Assembly: GCF_947286155.1 (NCBI RefSeq)
Contig: NZ_CAMYPD010000005.1
Span: 33,591 to 97,590, forward strand
Reading direction: 5' to 3'
DNA length: 64,000 bases
From: an uncultured Tessaracoccus sp.
GTDB taxonomy: Bacteria; Actinomycetota; Actinomycetes; Propionibacteriales; Propionibacteriaceae
The notes beneath the pieces are model-generated. The model was not told the origin of the DNA, made no database searches, and saw nothing but the letters and a program-made list of their open reading frames with translations. Each line of letters opens with the position of its first letter. Within the stretch, counting starts at the first letter, position 1. The position numbers and the translations under genes are program-made. Below are positions 54,101 to 62,111 of the stretch, piece after piece.

Positions 54101-54656
54101 ACATCGACGCGCCAGAGCCGCCGGCCATGGAGCCGACGATGATGGGGATGATGACCTCCGACGACTGTTCCTCGGCGGGGATTTCACCCCAGGCGCCCGG
54201 CGCGACGGACTTCGCCTGCGCTCTCACGAGCGTTTCGCGCAGCGGGTTCAGCCTCGGCAGCGTGAGCATGCGCCCGACGGCCCGGTACTGGCCGGCGCCG
54301 GAGGTGACGGGGATGGTGTTCGCCGCAGCCGGGTTGCGCGGCGCCCAGCCGGACAGGCCGACGTAGTTGCGGTCTTTGCTGGTGAGCTGCGCCTCGACGG
54401 TGTGCGAGGTCTGCAGGAACGAGTTCGACGGCGACGAGAACGAGACGTAATGGCCGCCCATCTCCTGGATGTTGCCCAGCGGTTCGGGTCCCTTATCTGG
54501 GTCGACGGGAACGTCGATGTGCACGAACTGCCACGCGTCCGGGAGCGACGAGATGCCGCGGGCACGGAGGTCGGCGCGGAGCTGGTCGATCAGGAGACGA
54601 AGCGTGGTGCCACCAGAACCACCACATCCGACAAGAAGGAATCTACGCACGTTCAA
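51168..54656 (-). CDS. Tubulin-like protein (Tubulin_2-type)
   Basis: A 1162-aa cytoplasmic protein whose first about 400 residues look like a tubulin/FtsZ-type GTPase. FLLVGCGGSGGTTLRLL (6-22) matches the first nucleotide loop, and IIVGSMAGGSGASMFLDVAR contains the signature loop GSMAGGSGAS (175-184), a variant of GGGTGSG. Residues after 450 are mostly helical and unassigned, three times longer than FtsZ. Bacterial tubulin-like proteins of this group are linked to vWA and stress genes. It lies 31 bp after the vWA gene, the largest gap within the operon besides the 10-bp one, so it may have extra translation control. Confidence 0.83.
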   Translation of the reverse strand: MNVRRFLLVGCGGSGGTTLRLLIDQLRADLRARGISSLPDAWQFVHIDVPVDPDKGPEPLGNIQEMGGHYVSFSSPSNSFLQTSHTVEAQLTSKDRNYVGLSGWAPRNPAAANTIPVTSGAGQYRAVGRMLTLPRLNPLRETLVRAQAKSVAPGAWGEIPAEEQSSEVIIPIIVGSMAGGSGASMFLDVARLLGTLPGVKSQNIGCFLYTADVFAQLDEGKRANVEGNAMGALPEIIAAIARTSEGFDAATYGSLGIPLQQNTPPFARVFPIGSKIGGSGAYFGDGSQESVYRGIARALAGTMLSERASRQYLDFMLGNPNPLTNLNQKFGWRVDPLALPFGSLGFASLSLGRDRYLDYAAQRLAHSASDHLVGGHINPTSSLSGNDQLRQLMDNQWGASLNAMGLPQYGQPVPDWFQTEAFPRQVWEAIAREAAGPAVGMLANAGQAPASQWLSTVTMNLNPMREQCRNQLQRSAYAWAEGWAYQLEEAAKREFLRVVSQFGLPYGRELMSRIHDYADQLIAQLAQAGVEADGADPVALDPTVGQQAQSLGKKPVDMSHPIGQMVQRSLSNSMERALRLEGARIAAGILRAFSSDVLAGLEKAANDALRLLEVERAHTSSGAGLAQLNSEVYADWPDETDRVPMRFKHAENEVLLTTADDFPQQFHSDVVASANGNTDYGQSLAKIRAEATDGKWQTTGAKEEHEVLRQVSHWRPGALPSRASDGQPTPEAKPNYTLLMSHSDLLARATSRLGAKGDVFAAFAGQSISDYLDDPTVTAIDREQRQKSFVAKMTETMEKAKPVVGIDVNMAQRLHGTDIKFVYSFSDIPIGEQHPVSQAMLQRLRANASLDPTSVENFEDSLVGTVSEAGKVSVFGSYQKVSPLCFTSLLDPIQQRWAKAPLIAQRNLWQWKRTRPLSAAIAMSPDELQRVIAGWYLGRLVGLVRQDKTGKAAVSTPDGWCNFGELLTSEDTQVRTAHDVLAAVLMSHAWAFVRCGGDGDLTPLTPYDALRRLVDQADSNAHSNDVSELAGTTLLRAAFFDKPMELDGAPMPCDGPSPVLTRAEADATQTVGQARAAEARAWVEGLRRMYAEQWGQVDANGNVAEQNVMAYQLNLPLAQVRQMSLMSELAPHALPALNLLQQMIDAASVDTSTGGAGNDVWI

Positions 54657-54687
54657 TCCTCACTGAGTTGCATTTCCTAGTTGTGGT

Positions 54688-57441
54688 TTACCATCCCGCC
54701 CCACCACTGGGAGGCTGATTGCCCCAGTTGGAGTTCGGCGGTTGTTGCCATTGTGACTGACCGCCCGGCTGCCCGGAAGGCGGCGGCGACTGCCAACCCG
54801 TCTGTGGCCCGCTCGAGGGCGACGGCCCTCCTTGCGGATTCCAGCGGGTGGTTGATTGCGTGGGCGGGTTCGACCACGGGTCGGGCTGCCCACCTGCGGA
54901 AGGGCCGCCGCCCCACGGGTCGCTCGTCGGGGGTTCAGCATCCGGGGGCAGACCCTCGCGGAGTTTGGCGACGGCGTCGCGGATGCGGCCGCGAATGTCG
55001 TCGGTGAGTTCGTTCAGGCCCGGCGCGCCGGGGCCGGTGAAGATGGTGACCGTCACGTCGCCGGAGGTGGGGCGCTCAGGGTGCAGCGCCACCGTCCAGT
55101 TGCCCTGCACGGCCAATGGCAGTTTGGCCTTGTCGCCGGCCGACGCGAGCGAGGTGCGCCCGCCTGCAGCCTTGCCTGGCTGCTCGACGACGACGTAACC
55201 GGGCTCCGTGAGCGCCAGGCCCGTCTTCGCCCGCAGCTGCACTCCCGCGACGTCGACCTTGCGGCGTCCATTGGCGAGCTGTGCAATCGACATGCGGCTG
55301 AGATCGACATCCAGGCCGTTGTCGGTGAAGGCGCGGGAATCGTCGACGGGCCCGGTGAACTGCTGTGCCAGCACTGCGTTGCCGGGGATCTTCGACGTGA
55401 GGTACTTGCTCAGGTACAAGATGCCGACGGGGATCGCGATGCCCAGCAGCGTCACACCGATGAGCGTGCCCCACAGCACCGGCTGCGACGCCGGGCGCTG
55501 CATCTGGAGATCAAACTCGAGCTGCACCGGTGTTCCTGCCTTGGCGCTGGGCGACTTGAGCCACACCTCCGTTTTGCCGACGAGCGCGCCGTGTCCGGTG
55601 CCGCTCGGGTCGAGTGTGAGCTCGAGCCCCGACGAGCTGCACGAGCCCTCGTCGGCCGCGGGAGAGCTCAGCTTCGCGGAATCGAGGCCCTTCGGGTATC
55701 CGGTGAACTGCGTCTTGTCGCCGAGCCAGACGCAGCCTTCGCCCTCGAGCGGAACCGTGACGGTAACCGGGTCGGCCTGCTCCGTCTCGCCGAAGGACAC
55801 CTTGGCGGGGATCGTCGGGAAATCTTCCGGGGGTGCGACCGACAGTGGCGTCATCACCCGGATGGGTTCCAGCTTGGTGCCTTCGACGGTCTTGCCCCCG
55901 CCAGACCACGACTGCGTCGTGACGTTCAAGGTGATCCACAGCTGCGCGCCGCCCGCGGGTATCGAGCCCGGGTCGAGTGCGATGGGTTCGGTGATCGTGG
56001 TCACCGGCTTGTCCTTGGCGAGTTGGCGGGTCTCACCGTCGGAGCCAGTCAACGAGACGTCGAACCTGGACTCGTCGGACAGTGTGGACGGATCGATCGT
56101 CTCGCCCTTGCTGCTCACCAGGCCGAACTGCAGGTCGACGGGTTTCGCGTCGGTGCGAACCGTGACGTCTTTGCGGTTCGTCCACACCGGCTGCACGTCG
56201 CCAAAGAGCTTCAACGATGACTTCGCCAGCTCGTCGGTGTCAGTGGGCGCGACGAACACCAGCCCCCACGGGCCGATCCATTCCTCGCTCTGCCCGTCGC
56301 GCTCCAGCCTGAGGTCCAGTGTACGCTCGGATAGCCATTTCCAGCGCAGCGTCGCGCCGGGGACTTTCGCGTTGTCGCCGTCCTTCGGCATGGGGGTGAG
56401 GGCGCCGTCGCGGGTTTGCACCAGGACGCGTCCGCCGTCAACGGGGAGCTGCGTGATGGCTTGTACGCGCCCGATCGCGCCGTCGAGGACGAACGTGCGG
56501 GTGCCCTCTGCGCAGGGCTCCTCGCCTTCCTTACACAGGCCGGTTTCCTCAACACCGGATCCCTCGGATGCGGCTTCCGCAAACGCCCAGATGAGGTCGT
56601 CGATGTCACTGGCCATGCTGAAGGTGCCAGGCAATGGTTTCGTGATATCGCCGCAGGGAATCGTTTCCGCTGCGGAGAATCCCTGCATGAGTTCGAATGT
56701 CTTCGGTTCGGAATCGACGGCGAGCCCGATGCCGAGTGTGATGACGTCCATGCTGCGCAGCTGGTCGGCAACGCCGCCCGGGCGGCACATGTCCTCTTGC
56801 CCGTCCTTCACAGCCTGCGTGGTGTCCTGCTGCGTCGCGAGCTTGTTGTCGGGCGAGTACGGTTTCGGGCCTCCCCACTTCTGCATCACGTCAGCGTTGG
56901 CGCGCGTGCCGATGGCGAACCCACCGTCGGAGAACCACACCACCATCGAGCAGTGGTCGCCCTCAGCCTGCTGGCGCTGGGCGAGCTCCTGGCGCGCACC
57001 GTCGACGGCTTTCCAGTAGTCGGTCTCCGGCCCGTTGCGACGCTCGGCATAGGCATCGAGGTCGGCGTTGATGGGGTCGAGGTGCTCGGCGTCGAGGTCG
57101 GTCCAGTCGAGCGTCTTGTTGAAGCTGTGATCGAAGCCGGCGAGCGCGATCTGCACGTTGGCTTCGGGCACGTCACCCAGGATTTCCGCGAGGCGGCTGA
57201 TGAACAACTTACTCGCCGTCACTCGGGCGTTGTTCGGGTCGGTGTCTTTCAGCGAGCCTGACGTGTCGAACAGCAGCAGTACGCTGCCCTGCCCTCCGCC
57301 GCGGGTGCAGCTCATGAATCGCGACGCGGGCGTCACTTCCGCGTCCTCGTCGGCGCGGGCGCTCGGCTGGGCGAGTGGCGCAACGACCAGCCCGACGATG
57401 AGCGTCAACAACAGCGTGCGCATGGCACGCAGGCGGTTCAC
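54688..57441 (-). CDS. Secreted, membrane-anchored vWA protein
   Basis: A 917-aa protein. Residues 1-30 are a signal peptide (cleavage near SARA). A vWA domain (about 52-300) has an intact metal site, Asp59-Thr-Ser61-Gly-Ser63 in LLFDTSGS, and several Cys typical of exported proteins. An extended beta-rich ectodomain follows to about 640, a membrane helix (about 652-676), and a cytoplasmic part: a beta domain to about 830 and a disordered Pro/Gln/Trp-rich tail ending SGGAGW. The plan is that of a wall-facing sensor that signals inward. ATG 57441 overlaps the preceding stop by 4 nt. Confidence 0.88.
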   Translation of the reverse strand: MNRLRAMRTLLLTLIVGLVVAPLAQPSARADEDAEVTPASRFMSCTRGGGQGSVLLLFDTSGSLKDTDPNNARVTASKLFISRLAEILGDVPEANVQIALAGFDHSFNKTLDWTDLDAEHLDPINADLDAYAERRNGPETDYWKAVDGARQELAQRQQAEGDHCSMVVWFSDGGFAIGTRANADVMQKWGGPKPYSPDNKLATQQDTTQAVKDGQEDMCRPGGVADQLRSMDVITLGIGLAVDSEPKTFELMQGFSAAETIPCGDITKPLPGTFSMASDIDDLIWAFAEAASEGSGVEETGLCKEGEEPCAEGTRTFVLDGAIGRVQAITQLPVDGGRVLVQTRDGALTPMPKDGDNAKVPGATLRWKWLSERTLDLRLERDGQSEEWIGPWGLVFVAPTDTDELAKSSLKLFGDVQPVWTNRKDVTVRTDAKPVDLQFGLVSSKGETIDPSTLSDESRFDVSLTGSDGETRQLAKDKPVTTITEPIALDPGSIPAGGAQLWITLNVTTQSWSGGGKTVEGTKLEPIRVMTPLSVAPPEDFPTIPAKVSFGETEQADPVTVTVPLEGEGCVWLGDKTQFTGYPKGLDSAKLSSPAADEGSCSSSGLELTLDPSGTGHGALVGKTEVWLKSPSAKAGTPVQLEFDLQMQRPASQPVLWGTLIGVTLLGIAIPVGILYLSKYLTSKIPGNAVLAQQFTGPVDDSRAFTDNGLDVDLSRMSIAQLANGRRKVDVAGVQLRAKTGLALTEPGYVVVEQPGKAAGGRTSLASAGDKAKLPLAVQGNWTVALHPERPTSGDVTVTIFTGPGAPGLNELTDDIRGRIRDAVAKLREGLPPDAEPPTSDPWGGGPSAGGQPDPWSNPPTQSTTRWNPQGGPSPSSGPQTGWQSPPPSGQPGGQSQWQQPPNSNWGNQPPSGGAGW

Positions 57442-57854
57442 GACCAGACTCCTCTCGCGACGTCACTGGCGATGAGCCACGCGGCGAGCGCAACGGCGAC
57501 GAGTGCAAGCACGACGGCGACCCGTCGGCCCCACTCGGCCAGACCTGATGGCCGGTACCAGCCCGATTCGCGCTTCTTGCCGTCGGCGGAGGTGAACAGC
57601 GCGACGGCAGTGATGGCCAGCGGGCCTGCCAGCACCCACGCGACGAGCCCCATCGTGGCTCCGCGACCGACAATGGCGAGCACGAGTGCTGCGAGTGAGA
57701 GCAGCACGCTGATGCCGAGCCACAACATTGGCGGGGTGTTCGGTTCCACGAATTCAACGGCACGCTGATCCGCTCCGAACGCAGCGGTCTGCGCCTGTGC
57801 GTCGTAGCGGGGCGGGGGCGTCGACCAATCCCCATCCGAACCAGACCAAGTCAT
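57438..57854 (-). CDS. Small membrane protein, first gene of the tubulin/GTPase operon
   Basis: A 138-aa protein of four predicted helices: two near residues 44-90 (LWLGISVLLSLAALVLAIV and LVAWVLAGPLAITAVALFT) and at least one near the C-terminus (VAVVLALVAVALAAWLIA). The N-terminal 35 residues are disordered. The frame is open to 57884, but ATG 57854 has a TACAGT box 7 nt upstream and is the likely leaderless start. Family not recognised. It is coupled to the vWA gene by ATGA-type overlap. Confidence 0.75.
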   Translation of the reverse strand: MTWSGSDGDWSTPPPRYDAQAQTAAFGADQRAVEFVEPNTPPMLWLGISVLLSLAALVLAIVGRGATMGLVAWVLAGPLAITAVALFTSADGKKRESGWYRPSGLAEWGRRVAVVLALVAVALAAWLIASDVARGVWS

Positions 57855-57861
57855 GCTTTGC

Positions 57862-57867
57862 ACTGTA
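57862..57867 (-). promoter_or_regulatory. -10 box of the ten-gene operon
   Basis: TACAGT on the minus strand ends 7 nt before the ATG at 57854 with no Shine-Dalgarno, suggesting a leaderless transcript for the whole operon. The -35 region shows no good match, which may mean an activator or other sigma factor. Confidence 0.5.
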
Positions 57868-57973
57868 GCGGAACCCACTGACAATCCCGCAGAATCGCGC
57901 TCGACTTCGGCACACGATAGGGTCGAATGGCGCCAATGCGCGCTCCCCCAATAACGACGAAGGTGATTTCTGC

Positions 57974-59767
57974 ATGTCTGAAACTCCCAAGACGGACGAG
58001 ACGCACGAGGAGTTGAGCGCAGCCGACGAGCTTGCTTCGCTGTTGGCTACCGACGCTCCCGCGCCGCACGCGACAGAGGAGGTGGAACTGCAATCTGAGG
58101 CTGACTCCCCCATCGACTGGCTCATCGCCGGGCCTGCAATCGCGATCACCATCGCCGTGGTGGCATGGGGCCTGCTCGCATCAGACTCGTTTGCGAACTT
58201 CGCAAGCTCGGCACTCGACTTCATCGTCACGAACTTCGGCTGGGCATTCGTGCTGTTCAGCACGGTATTCGTCGTGTTTGTGCTGGTGGTTGCCTTCAGT
58301 AACTTCGGGCGCATCAAGCTTGGCGGCAACGAGGAAGAACCAGAGTTCAACACCATCAGTTGGGTAGCGATGATGTTTGCCGCCGGCATGGGCATCGGCC
58401 TCATGTTCTACGGCGCCTCCGAACCGCTCACCTTCTACCGCGACGGCGTGCCCGGCCACGGCACACACGAAGTGATGCCCGCGATGGCCACCGCCATGTT
58501 CCACTGGACGCTCCACCCCTGGGCCATGTACGCCATCGTCGGCCTGGCCATTGCGTACTCGACCTTCCGCATCGGGCGCAAGCAGCTGCTCAGCCAAGCC
58601 TTCGTTCCGCTGATCGGCGAGAAGCTCGCCGGCGGCTGGCTCGGACGAGTCATCGACGTGCTCGCAATTTTCGCGACGGTGTTCGGCACCGCCTGCTCGC
58701 TCGGCCTGGGTGCGCTGCAAATCGGCGCAGGCCTGAAGGCATCGGGGCTGATCGAAAACCCGGGTCAGTGGGTCGTCATCGGTATCGTGCTGGTGCTCAC
58801 GCTGGCCTTCCTGCTGTCCGCCATGTCGGGTGTCAGCAAGGGCATTCAGTACCTGTCGAACACCAACATGGTGCTCGCAGCCATCCTCGCGATCTTCGTG
58901 TTCATCCTCGGCCCCACCGTCTCGGTGCTGAACCTCATTCCCGGCTCGATCGGCGCGTACCTGTCCGGGTTCTTCGAGATGGCGAGCCGCACCGCCGAGA
59001 CCGCCGACGGCACTGCCGGAGGGTTCTTGGCTGGCTGGACCATCTTCTACTGGGCCTGGTGGATCTCCTGGAGTCCCTTCGTCGGCATGTTCGTCGCACG
59101 CATTTCGCGCGGCCGCACCATTCGTGAGTTCTGCCTGACAGTGCTGTTCGTCCCCGCGGCTGTGTCCACCCTCTGGTTCGCGATCTTCGGTGGCACCGCC
59201 ATCCACATGGAGCGCGACGGCAACTCCATCTGGGGCGACGGCTCGGCCCAGACCCAGCTGTTCAACCTGTTGCACCAGCTGCCGGGCGGATTCGTCGCGG
59301 GCATCGTCGCGATGATCCTGCTAGCGACGTTCTTCATCACCTCGGCCGACTCCGCGTCGACGGTGATGGGCTCCATGTCGCAACACGGGCGCTCCGACGC
59401 GTCGCCTGGCCTCTCCGCCCTGTGGGGCGTCATGACCGCGCTGATCGGGCTCACCCTGCTGCTGTCTGGCGGTAACGACGCGCTGTCCAACCTGCAGAAC
59501 GTGACCATCATCGCGGCGAGCCCCTTCCTGCTCGTGCTCGTGTTCTTGATGCCGGCCATCGTGAAGGCACTGCGTGCAGACATCATCTACGTCGAGCTTC
59601 GCGAAAACCAGGCGTTCCAGCGCAAGCTCGCGCGCGAGCGTCGCCTCCACCGCGAGCAGCTGGAAATCGAGCGCCAGAAGGCGCGCTTCGCCAAGCTGCA
59701 CCCGGGCCGTCGCGCGCCGAAGGCCGACGGGGAAGCCACCGTCGAGCACACCTCGTCGCCTCAGTAA
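57974..59767 (+). CDS. BCCT-family glycine betaine transporter (BetP-like)
   Basis: A 597-aa sodium-coupled betaine symporter for osmoprotection with 12 helices. The Gly-rich stretch GMGIG (138-142) and aromatic box residues Trp178, Trp183 and Tyr186 line up with BetP GMGIG 149-153 and Trp189, Trp194, Tyr197 at a constant offset of 11. FYWAWWISWSPFVGMFVAR is the BCCT signature. The N-terminal 47 residues are acidic and the C-terminal tail (about 550-597) is basic with a helical QRKLARERRLHREQLEIERQ, as in osmosensing BetP, which senses potassium and membrane state with this tail. A TAGGGT box lies at 57918-57923 and AAGGTGA precedes the ATG. Confidence 0.94.
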   Translation: MSETPKTDETHEELSAADELASLLATDAPAPHATEEVELQSEADSPIDWLIAGPAIAITIAVVAWGLLASDSFANFASSALDFIVTNFGWAFVLFSTVFVVFVLVVAFSNFGRIKLGGNEEEPEFNTISWVAMMFAAGMGIGLMFYGASEPLTFYRDGVPGHGTHEVMPAMATAMFHWTLHPWAMYAIVGLAIAYSTFRIGRKQLLSQAFVPLIGEKLAGGWLGRVIDVLAIFATVFGTACSLGLGALQIGAGLKASGLIENPGQWVVIGIVLVLTLAFLLSAMSGVSKGIQYLSNTNMVLAAILAIFVFILGPTVSVLNLIPGSIGAYLSGFFEMASRTAETADGTAGGFLAGWTIFYWAWWISWSPFVGMFVARISRGRTIREFCLTVLFVPAAVSTLWFAIFGGTAIHMERDGNSIWGDGSAQTQLFNLLHQLPGGFVAGIVAMILLATFFITSADSASTVMGSMSQHGRSDASPGLSALWGVMTALIGLTLLLSGGNDALSNLQNVTIIAASPFLLVLVFLMPAIVKALRADIIYVELRENQAFQRKLARERRLHREQLEIERQKARFAKLHPGRRAPKADGEATVEHTSSPQ

Positions 59768-59780
59768 CGCAGGCAGGTGC

Positions 59781-59883
59781 AACCTGTGCGGCTCAGTCGC
59801 GGCACATGTGTCCAACGCTTCTGCGCGACGAGGCATCGTCGGGAAGCAAAGGAACATTGATCCGCGACTGAGCCGCACAGGTT
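59781..59883. repeat. Inverted-repeat family R1, copy 4 (103 bp)
   Basis: Perfect 22-nt arms (59781-59802 and 59862-59883, starting AACCTGTGCGGCTCAGTCGC). Aligns with copies 1 and 2 when reversed (centre GCTTCCCGACGATGCCTCGT on the minus strand). It lies between the convergent ends of the betaine transporter and the rhomboid gene and may terminate both. Confidence 0.88.
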
Positions 59884-59921
59884 ACGAGTACCCCCGACGG
59901 CCCCGCGCGGGCCACGTCGGT

Positions 59922-60815
59922 TTAGGTGAAGCGCAGGAGCGCGATGGCGATGATGGCCGCGACGGCGGCCGCGCTCAGCAGGCCGATGAGTGTCCATTCC
60001 CAGCGACGCTGCTTCCTCGGCAGGTGCACCATGAGCGCAGTGATGGCGACGCCGCCGAGCAGCCCACCGAGGTGGCCTTCCCACGAGACGTTCGGCACCA
60101 GGAATGTGAGCACCACGTTGAGGCCAAGCCAGATGAGGATGCTTCTGAGCCCCTCCGGGTGACGCTGCTTGAGCGCAACGACAAGGAACGCACCCATGAG
60201 GCCGAAGATGGCGCCAGAAGCGCCGAGTGTGCCACCGAAGGGCGTGCTGAAGAGCATCACGAGCGCACTCGCAGTGATGGCCGAGAAGAAGTACATCGCG
60301 AGGAAGCGGGCGCGACCAAACACCATCTCCACCTGGGGGCCCAGCACCCACAGCGCCATCATGTTGAACATGATGTGCCAGGGCTGAACGTGGGTGAATG
60401 CGCTCGTCAGCACCTGCCAGAATGCGCCAGTGGCGACGCCGGGGATCCACGTCGAACCATGTCCGGCGCAGCCGGCGGGGTCAGTCAAGATGATCTGGCT
60501 GGAGTCGTAGGGGCAGATGCCGTACGGCGTGAGCGCGAGGTGCTCGATGAGCGGACTGCCGCCCATGCCGGTAACCAAGATGGCCAGCCAGACCGCGACG
60601 TTCACGCCGATGAGCACGAGCGACGTGACGTGATTCGGCTGCACGCGACGCGTCTTGAGCTGCGCCTTCGGCTGCGGGTTCGCGCGCACGCACTCGGGGC
60701 AGTGGAAGCCGACGGAGCCCTGAATCATGCAGTCCGGGCAAATCGGGCGATCACAACGTTGGCAGACGATTCGCGCGGCGCGCTCTGGGTGGCGGTAACA
60801 AACTTGGGCGTCCAT
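59922..60815 (-). CDS. Rhomboid-family intramembrane serine protease with B-box zinc finger
   Basis: A 297-aa membrane protease. The N-terminus has a B-box-like zinc finger with Cys6, His9, Cys18, Cys21, Cys26, Cys29, His38 and Cys41. Six helices follow, with HIMFNMMALWVLG in the rhomboid N-terminal part, catalytic Ser200 in GASGAIFGLMGA, and partner His248 in WEGHLGGLLGG, so the Ser-His dyad is intact. Substrate unknown. A TTG at 60824 is possible, but ATG 60815 follows a CATACT box by 8 nt and fits better. Divergent from the YibE/F-like gene. Confidence 0.93.
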   Translation of the reverse strand: MDAQVCYRHPERAARIVCQRCDRPICPDCMIQGSVGFHCPECVRANPQPKAQLKTRRVQPNHVTSLVLIGVNVAVWLAILVTGMGGSPLIEHLALTPYGICPYDSSQIILTDPAGCAGHGSTWIPGVATGAFWQVLTSAFTHVQPWHIMFNMMALWVLGPQVEMVFGRARFLAMYFFSAITASALVMLFSTPFGGTLGASGAIFGLMGAFLVVALKQRHPEGLRSILIWLGLNVVLTFLVPNVSWEGHLGGLLGGVAITALMVHLPRKQRRWEWTLIGLLSAAAVAAIIAIALLRFT

Positions 60816-60891
60816 CGCCGACAAGTATGCCCCACGCCGACGGATTCACTTGCGGCGGTCGCGTCGGGCGCCCGCATGTAGAACGCGTCGC

Positions 60892-60897
60892 TACTGT
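60892..60897 (+). promoter_or_regulatory. -10 box of leaderless YibE/F-like gene
   Basis: TACTGT followed by 6 nt and the ATG at 60904; no Shine-Dalgarno. Supports this start over the upstream in-frame extension. Confidence 0.5.
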
Positions 60898-60903
60898 GTT
60901 CTC

Positions 60904-62103
60904 ATGATGCATTCACATTCCCATGGCGACGTGCAGATTGAGGTGGGCACGAAGGCGAAGGTCTGGCTGATCGGCTTTCTCGTGCTGCTCGCGGTGCTCA
61001 CCGTCGCGGGGATCATCTGGCTGTGGCCGTCGTCGGGCGAGATGCGGGAGGGGATTCACCACGTGCCCGCAGCCGAAGGGGTGATCGAGACCAGCGGACG
61101 CATCACGCGCGTCGAGCCGACGTGTGAGGGGCAGTTCGATACGTCGAGCGGGCAGGTGGCGTGCGTGACGTACGAGATCACGGTGCTAGGTGGGCCAGAC
61201 GAAGGCTCGACGCAGCGCGTCGAGGTGACGGGCCCGCAATCATCGGCGGGGCTCGGCGCGGGCGACGTCGTGCAGGTGTCTCGTATCGACGCCGCTGACA
61301 GCGTGTTTTACGCCTACCGCGGGATCGACCGCACGCCCGTGTTCATTGCTCTCGCCGTGCTGTTCGTCATCGCCGTGATCGCGGTCGCGAGGTGGAAGGG
61401 GTTGTTCGCCCTCGTCGGGTTGGTGGTTGCGGGGGCGGTGCTCGTGCGGTTCATCATCCCCGGCATTTTGCTCGGGAAACCGGGCGTGCTCGTGGCGATC
61501 GTCGGCTCCACCGCCATCATGTTCGTGGTGCTCTACGTGGCGCACGGCATATCGATCCGCACCTCGACGGCGCTCGCCGGCACCATGCTGGGGCTGCTCG
61601 TCACGGCGGGGCTTGGCTCCGCCAGCGTGTACCTCGCGAAGCTCACCGGCTTCGCGGAGGAGACGGAGTGGGACCTGCAAAACCTCGCACCGGGCCTCGA
61701 TTTTCGGCAGTTGCTCATCGCTGGGCTGATTATCGGCGGGTTGGGTGTCCTGAACGACACCACCATTACCCAAGCCTCGGCCGTGTTCGAGCTACGTGCC
61801 GCGGCGCCGACGATGCGTCGTCGGGAGATTTTCTCGTCGGGCATGCGAATCGGACGCGACCACATTGCGTCGACGATCTACACCATCGTGTTCGCCTACG
61901 CAGGCAGCGCGCTCGTGGTGATCATGCTCGTCTACTTCACATCAACGTCACTGCTGCTCACCATCAATCAGGAGATGTTCGCGAGCGAGATTGTGCGCAC
62001 GCTGGGGTCGTCGATCGGGCTGATCTTGTCGGTGCCTATCACGACGGGGATCGCCGCCCTGACCGTCGGGCCTGCACAACCGGCTCCGGCGCACGCGCGC
62101 TGA
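60904..62103 (+). CDS. YibE/F-like membrane protein
   Basis: A 399-aa membrane protein. A His-rich N-terminus (MMHSHSHGD) precedes helix 1 (about 18-40); an extracytoplasmic domain of about 110 residues with two Cys (EPTCEGQ, VACVTYEI) follows, then about seven helices from 147 on, with GVLNDTTITQASAVFEL, the conserved YibE/F stretch. Gram-positive homologs are annotated yibE/F or as putative multitransmembrane transport proteins; the substrate is unknown. The His-rich start could bind metal. Convergent with the small ORF at 62112. Confidence 0.87.
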   Translation: MMHSHSHGDVQIEVGTKAKVWLIGFLVLLAVLTVAGIIWLWPSSGEMREGIHHVPAAEGVIETSGRITRVEPTCEGQFDTSSGQVACVTYEITVLGGPDEGSTQRVEVTGPQSSAGLGAGDVVQVSRIDAADSVFYAYRGIDRTPVFIALAVLFVIAVIAVARWKGLFALVGLVVAGAVLVRFIIPGILLGKPGVLVAIVGSTAIMFVVLYVAHGISIRTSTALAGTMLGLLVTAGLGSASVYLAKLTGFAEETEWDLQNLAPGLDFRQLLIAGLIIGGLGVLNDTTITQASAVFELRAAAPTMRRREIFSSGMRIGRDHIASTIYTIVFAYAGSALVVIMLVYFTSTSLLLTINQEMFASEIVRTLGSSIGLILSVPITTGIAALTVGPAQPAPAHAR

Positions 62104-62111
62104 GCATGCGG

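Noticed and set aside
41524..57867. Type VII secretion or Tad-like secretion cluster
   Set aside because: No FtsK/EccC ATPase, WXG100, mycosin, TadA ATPase or prepilin is present.
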